Assembly: GCA_021847625.1 (NCBI GenBank)
Contig: JAJZQK010000167.1
Coordinates: 1-6,999, forward strand
Direction: 5' to 3'
Source of the DNA: Chloroflexota bacterium
GTDB lineage: Bacteria > Chloroflexota > FW602-bin22 > JAMCYS01
DNA: 6,999 nucleotides
Below the pieces are notes generated by a model that had not been told where the DNA came from, did not search any database, and saw only the letters and a program-made list of their open reading frames with translations. Position 1 is the stretch's first letter. Each line of letters starts with the position of its first letter. Shown one piece after another: positions 1 to 5,329 of this stretch. The position numbers were made by a program, and so were the translations under genes.

Positions 1-155
1 GGGCCACCGGCCAGCTGCTGCTGGAGGTGGACGAGGCGCAGGACGTGGGCACGGAGAAGTACGCGAAGGAGTTCCGGCCGATGGGCGCGACGACCAACGT
101 AACGACGGTGCTGTACGGGACGGCGTGGACTATCCACGGTAAGCAGTCACAGTAG
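1..155 (+). pseudogene. 3'-truncated terminase-like ATPase gene (partial at left edge)
   Basis: Reading from base 3 gives 50 codons open from the window edge to TAG at 153-155. The peptide contains LLLEVDEAQD (a hydrophobic strand followed by D-E, as in a Walker B motif with catalytic glutamate), then F-R-P-M, then T-T-V-L-Y-G-T-A-W. This order resembles the ATPase part of phage terminase large subunits and related P-loop ATPases, where Walker B is followed by a strand ending in G-T. After the Trp codon at 126-128 the frame runs into seven unconvincing residues and stops. The gene is therefore probably cut by the element that begins here. Its last 26 bases overlap, tail to tail, the recombinase gene on the other strand. 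The family assignment is from memory of the motif pattern; another DEAD-like or AAA-type ATPase is possible. The 5' part, with Walker A, lies outside the window. Confidence 0.55.
118..150. other. Probable integration junction (att site) of the recombinase element
   Basis: Similarity of the + strand reading frame to a terminase-like ATPase ends at the Trp codon 126-128, and the stop codon of the large serine recombinase lies at 130-132 on the - strand. Large serine recombinases commonly lie next to one end of the element they integrate, and their targets are often conserved coding sequence. I infer that the crossover lies at about 128-132. The partner junction is not in the window, so the core dinucleotide cannot be read. 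Confidence 0.4.
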
Positions 156-2358
156 CAACGTTCCGGACAAGCGCATAGGTTCCGGTCGGGACCTCTTCCC
201 ACCGCAGATCTGGTTCCCACTGTTTGCGCTTGACCCACTTGAGGTGGAGCCCACGGTTGGCCTGCATCTTTATGCCGCACCAGCCCCGGTCTGGGAGCTT
301 GGCCTGTAGCTCGTCCTTAGTGATCTCGGCAGCATAGTATCGGCGGATCAGGTCATTCTCCCAAGGTTCCCAGCTTCGCTTCGCCCCGCCGCCGTTCGGG
401 ATATGGGGACGCCTTAGCCCGAGCGCGCGACCAAACTTGTAGACACCGACCCAGGTGCGCTCAGGTAGGAGTTCCATGAGCTGCTCGATGGTGGCGCTCT
501 CGAAATGTTCACGCACGAGTGCCTTCTCCTCGTCCGACCAGGGCACGCGCTCGTCAACAAATGGTCGGTGGATCATGATCTCCTGGACGCGGCCAGACTG
601 ATAGACGATGCGGCAGAGGATACGCTCAGGCGTATGCCGGATGATGATCTTTTCGAGGACGAGCTGAAGGTACTCTCTCCTGAGTCCGAGGGACAGATTG
701 TCCCACCCGGTTCGGAGGTCAGCCAGGAACACCTTGATCCGGGCGACTTGTTCGTCGGTGAGGCCCGACGGCTCCCCAAGTGAGGGCGCTCTTTCCTCGA
801 TGTCCCGCAGGCGCTCTTCCATGGCCTGCTTGTCGCGCACCATCTCCATATACTCGAAGGGGTCGAAGTGCTCTGATTTTCGAAACTTCTTGATATTCTG
901 CTCCGCCTGGTTGATGTCCTTTCGCAGACCCCGTAGTTGCCGCTCAAGCTCCACTCTTTCTCGGCCCTTCTCCGCCGGTTCCTCGCCCAGGGCGCGGAGC
1001 ACGGCATCCGCGTGTTCCGCATGCGAGGCATTGGTGAGCACTGCTTCCGTGATTGGCTTGTCGAGGATGTAGTCACGGACGGCGAGGCAGTGATCCTCAT
1101 TGCGGCTCCGGTAGCCGTAGTCGCAGACGTATGCCGGGAATCTGTTCCGGCTGCTGCTCATGCGCCTGGGCTCCCCCTCGTGGTTTCCACAGTGAAGGAG
1201 GCCAGCCAGGAGCATCGGTTCGATGTGAGCCGCCCGGCCACGGCGCTGAGGTTTGCGATTCGTCGTCGCTAATTCGACACAGCGCCAGAAGAGGTTCTCA
1301 TCGACTATCGCGGGATGGTTTTCCCGGATCTCCGTATCGAGGTACAGCCAGGTCCCGATATGGGCGGGGTTGCCGATGATGCTCCGAAGCAGCGTCTCGG
1401 TAATAGGCCAGCCCAACTCCGTTCGGTAAGAATACGCCAGCGATGATCTCCGATCCATGTATGCCGCTACCTCTGGCTCGAAGGCAGGCAGCACAATTCC
1501 CTCATTTTGGCAGGCGTGTGCCACGGCGAACCATGCGCCCTGTGTGTCTCTGAACTTTTCATAGATCAGCCGAACGATCTCCGAGTGCGGCCCGTACTCC
1601 AAGTACTTGAGGTACGTGGAGCTATTCGAGTCCCAATCGAGGCGGAAACCAGCGGGAACTCTCACGCCACCGTAGTAGCGCCCCTGTCTAGCCCTAAGCG
1701 CTCGTGCCCCGCCCAGCCGATACTGCATGATCTGGAGTTCTTCAGCGGCCCGCTGGATCTCAAGCATATAGATGCGCCAGTGCATGGTGTCGTTCAGATT
1801 GAGCCTCATGTGGGGAAGGACCAGGATGACGCCATGGCGCTTGAGGAGGTGACCGAACCGGAGGGCATCGTTGTACTCGGTCGATCCGCCCTCGTCGTCG
1901 CCGTCCCCGGTCAGACGCTTGTCTCGCCAGAGGCGACTGATCTCGACTGTGTAGATGCTCTCGACTCGACCCGCCTTGATGAGCTCGATGTAGCGGTCAA
2001 GAGTGTGACGGTCATCGCGGCCGCGTGTGCCGCTGATTCCAAGGTCCCGCTCGTCGTAGATGATCCTTCCATTCTCGTGACAGCCCGGGTAGCCCTTGCC
2101 CGTCTTGAGCGCCATGGCCTCGTCGGCGGTCATGGTGGCGGAGTAGCCGTCCTGGATAGCGAGGTTCTCAAGGCTGCGCTGCCTTTCCACGGAGGCTAGG
2201 GCGCGCTTCACTAGTTCGTGAGTGGACAGACGCGGGTAGATCAGGGCCAGACCCCGAAGTGGCAGGTCAGTCCCACGGTTAACCTGCCGTTGGTCTTTCT
2301 TCGCGGTGCCACGAAGGCGCCGAACTGCATCCAGCCTATCTTGGTCAATCTGGGTCAT
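130..2358 (-). CDS. Large serine recombinase (integrase) with tandem C-terminal SANT/Myb-like repeats
   Basis: Site-specific DNA integrase of the large serine recombinase class, about 742 residues from the chosen start. Domains in order: a resolvase-type catalytic domain with nucleophile Ser45 in Y-P-R-L-S-T-H-E; D-L-G-I-S-G-T-R-G-R near residue 106; I-S-R-L-W-R-D near 140 with catalytic-type arginines; M-R-L-N-L-N-D near 184; the recombinase domain (about 215-355) with G-x-R-V-P-A-G-F-R; a zinc ribbon with Cys390, His393, Cys412 and Cys424; a charged coiled-coil (about 464-524); then two SANT/Myb-like repeats at about 606-650 and 663-709. The frame is open upstream to an ATG at 2511, but those 51 residues look like untranslated leader (Arg/Pro/Ala-rich, no family resemblance), so I start at ATG 2358, which has only a weak GAGG upstream. 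The gene is visibly lower in G+C than the right half of the window. No broken motif is seen, so it is probably functional. Its stop lies on the inferred integration junction. Confidence 0.93.
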   Translation of the reverse strand: MTQIDQDRLDAVRRLRGTAKKDQRQVNRGTDLPLRGLALIYPRLSTHELVKRALASVERQRSLENLAIQDGYSATMTADEAMALKTGKGYPGCHENGRIIYDERDLGISGTRGRDDRHTLDRYIELIKAGRVESIYTVEISRLWRDKRLTGDGDDEGGSTEYNDALRFGHLLKRHGVILVLPHMRLNLNDTMHWRIYMLEIQRAAEELQIMQYRLGGARALRARQGRYYGGVRVPAGFRLDWDSNSSTYLKYLEYGPHSEIVRLIYEKFRDTQGAWFAVAHACQNEGIVLPAFEPEVAAYMDRRSSLAYSYRTELGWPITETLLRSIIGNPAHIGTWLYLDTEIRENHPAIVDENLFWRCVELATTNRKPQRRGRAAHIEPMLLAGLLHCGNHEGEPRRMSSSRNRFPAYVCDYGYRSRNEDHCLAVRDYILDKPITEAVLTNASHAEHADAVLRALGEEPAEKGRERVELERQLRGLRKDINQAEQNIKKFRKSEHFDPFEYMEMVRDKQAMEERLRDIEERAPSLGEPSGLTDEQVARIKVFLADLRTGWDNLSLGLRREYLQLVLEKIIIRHTPERILCRIVYQSGRVQEIMIHRPFVDERVPWSDEEKALVREHFESATIEQLMELLPERTWVGVYKFGRALGLRRPHIPNGGGAKRSWEPWENDLIRRYYAAEITKDELQAKLPDRGWCGIKMQANRGLHLKWVKRKQWEPDLRWEEVPTGTYALVRNVATVTAYRG

Positions 2359-2376
2359 CTGTGGGCTCAGCCTCGG

Positions 2377-2393
2377 CCACGGGAATAACGTGG
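2377..2393 (-). promoter_or_regulatory. Inverted repeat just upstream of the recombinase start
   Basis: CCACG at 2377-2381 and CGTGG at 2389-2393 form a 5-bp stem with a 7-base A/T-rich loop, 18 bases before the chosen recombinase start codon. It could be a leader hairpin or a small operator near the gene's ribosome-binding region. Short repeats of this size also occur by chance in G+C-rich DNA, so support is weak. Confidence 0.2.
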
Positions 2394-2479
2394 GTCGCGC
2401 TCTTGGCAAGAGCAGGCAGCCTAACGCTCGGACGAGCAACCCACCAGCCGCCCGTCGGGCTCGCAGGCCTCGGAACCTC

Positions 2480-2690
2480 TCTGGCTGCTGCTGCTCACCC
2501 CTCAGATGCACATCTCTGCTGGGCCGCCTGCACCGCCGATCTCCTGCGAGAGCTCGCTATGGCTCACACGTCAACCACTGTCGGCTCGAGCCGACAGCTT
2601 GCGCCTAGCCGGTGAGGGCCGGTTGGCGCGATAGGCCGGTTGACGACGGCCCACCGGTCTCGGACATGCCAAGCCCGGCAAGATACTTCG
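2480..2690 (-). ncRNA. Probable TnpB guide RNA (omega/reRNA) region at the tnpB right end
   Basis: TnpB nucleases use a guide RNA made from the 3' end of their own gene and the adjacent right end of the transposon, the guide being the flanking DNA immediately beyond it. Here that interval covers the last codons of tnpB, a perfect palindrome at 2578-2597, a second small stem GCGAG/CTCGC at 2546-2557, and a 9-base direct repeat GGCCGGTTG at 2617-2625 and 2634-2642. These give the RNA several stems, as expected. Exact ends and the scaffold/guide boundary cannot be read from one copy, so the coordinates are approximate. If right, the guide would lie in the leader of the recombinase gene. Confidence 0.38.
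2578..2597 (-). repeat. Perfect 20-bp palindrome 3' of tnpB
   Basis: The arms CTGTCGGCTC and GAGCCGACAG are exact reverse complements with no spacer, starting 7 bases past the tnpB stop codon. In RNA this would fold as a stem of about eight pairs closed by a small loop. It is placed where IS200/IS605 elements have their right-end hairpin and where the TnpB guide-RNA scaffold has its last stems. No run of T follows on the - strand, so a standard intrinsic terminator is less likely. Confidence 0.6.
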
Positions 2691-3777
2691 CGGCGATGTT
2701 CCTGGCACCAACGAGGTCGGCGTTCAGTCGGAAGCCGCAGTCCCGGCACCGAAACTCGGATCGGGAGCGACGGTTGTGGCGATAGACGCAACCACAGACG
2801 GGGCAGGTCTGGCTAGCGTGGCGAGGATCGATCCCGACCACGATGCACCCCTTCTCCTCGGCCTTGTAGGTGAGGAAAGAGCGCAGCTGACCGAAGCTCC
2901 AGTCGTGGAGGCGGCGCATCTGGGCACCGTGACGTGGCTTTGCTCGCTTGCGGATGTCCGTCAGGTTCTCGACCACGATCGTGCTGCCTGGGGCCACGGA
3001 GTCAACGATCTGCCGACTGAGCTGGTGATCCAGGTCGCGCCTGAGCCGAAGCTGTTTGCCACCCAGCCGCCGGAGGTGCCGGCGGGCGGATTTGGTGCCT
3101 TTGCTCTGGAGGCGGCGACGGAGCCGGAAGTACCTGGCTTCGAGTTCGCGCCAGCGACGCTTCCCGAAGAACTTGTTGTTGGATGCGACGGCCGGGCGGA
3201 CGACGCCCAGGTCCACACCGACGGTCTCGCCCGAAAGGGTAGGGGCGCGCCCCGCCATCGAGGACGCGACCTCGGGTGCGGGCACGTCCACTACGACGTG
3301 CAGCCAGAAGCGCCCCTCGCGACACACCAAGTCGGCGGTGAGCACGCGATTGCCCGCATACTTGGCGTGGAAGTCGGGTAGTCTGAAGGGGATGCACACC
3401 CGACCACCGGTGGTCGAGAGCGTCGCGGTGCCCTGCACCCAGTCCACCTTGAGGGTGTGATGATTGTACCGGGCGGAGCAGCCCTCGCTCCTGGGACAGG
3501 AGACCGTGCGGCCCTTGCGCGCACGCTCGAGGGCGGACCTCACGGCCTCGGTCGCTTTGACCCGAGCCTGGACGTGAAGGTCGGAGACGAGCTCTGGGTA
3601 CTCGGACTTGAGGGGGTAGTAGGTGGCGTGGTGGAGGGCGACGCCGTTGCGCTCGGCGTGCTCGAACCCGTAGGCAACCACGGCGTTGAAGACGGTAGTA
3701 AACTGCCGCAGCGTCTCGACAAGAGTACCGGCTTGTTCAGCTGTCGGCATGAGCAGCACGCGGATGGTCCTGTCCAT
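2605..3777 (-). CDS. tnpB: TnpB RNA-guided DNA endonuclease (IS200/IS605/IS607 superfamily)
   Basis: A 390-residue protein, a usual length for TnpB, the small ancestor-type relative of Cas12. TnpB binds an RNA made from the transposon right end and cuts DNA matching the guide next to a short TAM, which helps the element persist at vacated sites. The N-terminal wedge/helical region (about 1-180) starts with R-V-L-L-M-P-T-x-E-Q. The RuvC residues are all present: Asp189 in G-V-D-L-G, Glu270 in I-V-V-E-N-L, and Asp354 in L-N-A-D-L-V-G-A-R-N-I. The zinc finger is intact, with C-P-V-C-G at 325-329 and C-R-D-C-G at 344-348, preceded by the usual Y-K-A-x-x-x-G and D-P-R-H-A-S-Q. The ATG at 3777 fits the family's N-terminus. 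A stem encloses the start codon, and GGTAGG about 9 bases upstream is a weak ribosome site. No tnpA partner is present. The next gene downstream, 246 bases away on the same strand, is the large recombinase. Confidence 0.95.
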   Translation of the reverse strand: MDRTIRVLLMPTAEQAGTLVETLRQFTTVFNAVVAYGFEHAERNGVALHHATYYPLKSEYPELVSDLHVQARVKATEAVRSALERARKGRTVSCPRSEGCSARYNHHTLKVDWVQGTATLSTTGGRVCIPFRLPDFHAKYAGNRVLTADLVCREGRFWLHVVVDVPAPEVASSMAGRAPTLSGETVGVDLGVVRPAVASNNKFFGKRRWRELEARYFRLRRRLQSKGTKSARRHLRRLGGKQLRLRRDLDHQLSRQIVDSVAPGSTIVVENLTDIRKRAKPRHGAQMRRLHDWSFGQLRSFLTYKAEEKGCIVVGIDPRHASQTCPVCGCVYRHNRRSRSEFRCRDCGFRLNADLVGARNIAAKYLAGLGMSETGGPSSTGLSRQPALTG

Positions 3778-3785
3778 GCGGACAG
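3770..3785 (-). promoter_or_regulatory. Stem enclosing the tnpB start codon
   Basis: CTGTCC at 3770-3775 and GGACAG at 3780-3785 are exact reverse complements separated by four bases. On the tnpB messenger the initiation codon (3775-3777) sits in the loop and at the stem edge. A 6-bp stem here could reduce ribosome access and keep nuclease levels low. The repeat is read directly; the effect on translation is inference. Confidence 0.35.
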
Positions 3786-4270
3786 CCTACCATATGCCAG
3801 AAGATTCTGCAAGAGAGCATGCAGGGCCCTTTCTAGGTCCTCGAACGGACCAGGATCCCCGCACTCTACTGCGGCAAGACAGGCCGTCTTGCGGGTGACA
3901 CAGCAGCCCGTCTGAGCCGAACTCTGGGACTTTGGCGGTCCCACATTGCAACGGAAACGGCTGGAAAACAAGCTTGCTGCCCCCGTCTCCCTACCCGGCG
4001 CGGTCCGTCGGGTCCGCCAGCCCCGCGGCGTCAAGGACTCTCTTTGCAGAGTCACTGCCACCAAAGGCCTTCCCTCCTGGCAATTCACCGCCGGGACGAT
4101 CCTCGCCCCGCTCAGCCGCAAGGCTTCTCTGATCTTGCTCCAGCAGGCACCGGGCAGCGCGAACGAGCCAGCGAACAAGCGCTTCGGAGGGTTGCGCCTG
4201 ATGCTGACTCCCGCTCGGCACAACCTCTTCTCTGCTTCTCTGCCCGCTACTTACAACGCCCATCGTCTAC
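3778..4270. other. Gene-free stretch with short inverted repeats; possible tnpB left end
   Basis: No reading frame here, on either strand, gives a protein I recognise; the open frames are Arg/Ser/Pro-rich shadows with no clear ribosome site. The stretch holds several short inverted repeats: GGTCC/GGACC at 3836-3851, GCAAGAC/GTCTTGC at 3874-3892 and GACTCT/AGAGTC at 4036-4053. One of these may be the left-end hairpin of the tnpB unit, and the tnpB promoter should lie in the part nearest 3778. The part nearest 4270 may be badly eroded recombinase tail or old insertion debris. Confidence 0.4.
3874..3892. repeat. Inverted repeat upstream of tnpB, candidate left-end hairpin
   Basis: GCAAGAC (3874-3880), five-base loop, GTCTTGC (3886-3892): a perfect 7-bp stem, 97 bases upstream of the tnpB start. 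IS200/IS605 ends carry sub-terminal hairpins recognised by TnpA, and this is the best stem on the left side. It does not share sequence with the palindrome on the right side, so the pairing of the two as ends is only a guess. Confidence 0.3.
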
Positions 4271-5316
4271 CTAGGTCCAATTGGAACATCCTACCTGATT
4301 CTCTACATCACGCGCGGCCCGAGGCGATTGCCCGAGGTCGATGGGATCGTCCAGGTGGCGCAGGACATAGCGCGCCCGCACCTGCCGGTCCTCGGCACCC
4401 GGCCGACCACGCTTGGGGCGCCGCTCTTCTTGAGGAGACCGCAAGGTGTTTCTCCGCTCGCCGGTAGTCATCATTTTCACCCGCTCCCGTGCAAAGGCGT
4501 CTGGCTCCGGTCGCGCCTGGCTCGAACATGCCCGCCTTCGTGCTCTCCCTTGTTAGCCGCCTGTATCCGGGAGCCGCAGTGGCAGTAGACCAGCCGCATA
4601 GGCGGGCGGCCGCTCGTCGTTTGCCGGGGTGGGCCACCGGGTCTCGGCGGCGGCCTGGGGTACCCCACCGTCTCCTCGCGGGCAAATACTGGCTCGCGGA
4701 AGTCCTCGACCACGACGTGGTCGCCCTCGGGGAGCGGAACGTGGGTCCGGCCCCTGGCGCGCCAGCGGTCGTACACGAGCGCTCCTCACCTAATCGCTGC
4801 AAGAGCACTTGCCTCCCGGTCGTGGGCGTCCACTCCTCCAGGCAGCTTGCCCTTGCGCACCATCTGCCCGTTCCACTCGACCGGCTCCCAGCCGCGCGTG
4901 CGCCAGCCCTCGCGGCCCTACACGATCGTCACACCGCGCCAGTTCCGCTTCTCCCTTGGCGACAAGCGCATGCGATGCATCAGCTCCGCCTCCTCGGGCA
5001 CGATCACGAGCCGCCCGTCCAGGGGCCTGCGGCTGTAGGGGGTCACCTCACCGTCAGACTTGCCCCGCCCGGCCCGCGGCTTGATGTCCTTGGCCACCCG
5101 CTCGGCCGTGATCCCGCGTTCGAGCTCGGCGATGGCGCCCAGGATGCGCAGCACGAAGCGGCCGCCCGGGCCGGAGGTGTGGATCTGGCTCAGCAATGAC
5201 GCGTCCCCACTCTAGAGCCTTAGTTCTCTGGCGGCTGGTGGTGCGGTGGCGCCCGCGCGTGTCCCGAGGTAATTGCGGACCCTCCGCCTGCTGGCGAACC
5301 TCGCTACCCTCCTCAT
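4271..5316 (-). pseudogene. Decayed large serine recombinase
   Basis: Starting at ATG 5316 in one frame, the reading begins M-R-R-V-A-R-F-A-S, jumps to a block T-S-G-P-G-G-R-F-V-L-R-I-L-G-A-I-A-E-L-E-R (the end of a resolvase catalytic domain), then D-G-E-V-T-P-Y, then P-L-D-G-R-L-V-I-V-P-E-E-A-E-L and G-W-R-T-R-G-W (recombinase domain), then G-A-L-V-Y-D-R-W-R-A-R-G-R and a half zinc ribbon with C-H-C-G-S-R near 4566-4584. The frame is broken by TAG 5212-5214, TAG 4918-4920, TGA 4786-4788 and a stop at 4477-4479, after which coding-like pieces (such as D-D-Y-R-R-A-E-K-H-L-A) appear in other frames. Roughly 70-90 residues of the catalytic domain, including most of the active site, are missing. 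The protein cannot be functional. It is a different recombinase lineage from the intact one at 130-2358. The start overlaps the stop of the upstream gene as TGATG, so it was once translated as part of that operon. The lower border is uncertain. Confidence 0.85.
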
Positions 5317-5329
5317 CACGACATCCTCC
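5314..5329 (-). promoter_or_regulatory. Ribosome-binding site and TGATG stop/start overlap
   Basis: On the - strand GGAGG (5329-5325) is followed after 8 bases by ATG (5316-5314), and that ATG shares one base with the TGA stop (5318-5316) of the replication-relaxation gene. This is a classic translational-coupling layout and decides the start of the dead recombinase. The good site has survived although the gene it served is broken. Confidence 0.6.

Larger units (their letters stand above)
2500..3895 (-). mobile_element. tnpB-only IS200/IS605- or IS607-type element (limits approximate)
   Basis: A complete tnpB with a palindrome just beyond its stop and inverted repeats upstream of its start looks like a non-autonomous IS605/IS607-superfamily unit. 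No Y1 transposase (tnpA of IS200/IS605) or small serine tnpA (IS607) is present on either strand nearby, so movement would need help in trans. These elements make no target duplication and have no terminal inverted repeats, so the borders cannot be fixed here; I take the right border somewhere beyond the palindrome and the left near the stem at 3874-3892. A tnpB domesticated by the larger element is also possible. Confidence 0.35.

Noticed and set aside
1507..2199. 230-codon + strand frame opposite the recombinase
   Set aside because: It is antisense to the catalytic domain, whose motifs are clear, and shows no family resemblance of its own.
2359..2511. Upstream extension of the recombinase to the ATG at 2511
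   Set aside because: The extra 51 residues are Arg/Pro/Ala-rich and do not resemble recombinase N-termini, and the interval is expected to hold the tnpB right end. The ATG at 2358 already leaves 44 residues before the catalytic serine.
3741..3754. CTGTCGGC followed by GAGC near the tnpB start as a second copy of the right-side palindrome arm
   Set aside because: Only 12 of 14 positions match, it lacks the second arm, and it falls within conserved N-terminal codons of tnpB.
3540..4467. Longer open frames on both strands across 3540-4467 (227 codons on -, 173 on +) as genes
   Set aside because: They overlap tnpB or the recombinase remnant, have low-complexity Arg/Ser/Pro composition and show no known motif.
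4510..4535. tRNA-like T-loop TTCGAGC on the - strand
   Set aside because: The flanking bases do not pair as a T-arm and no anticodon or acceptor arm can be built around it; it lies in the recombinase fossil.
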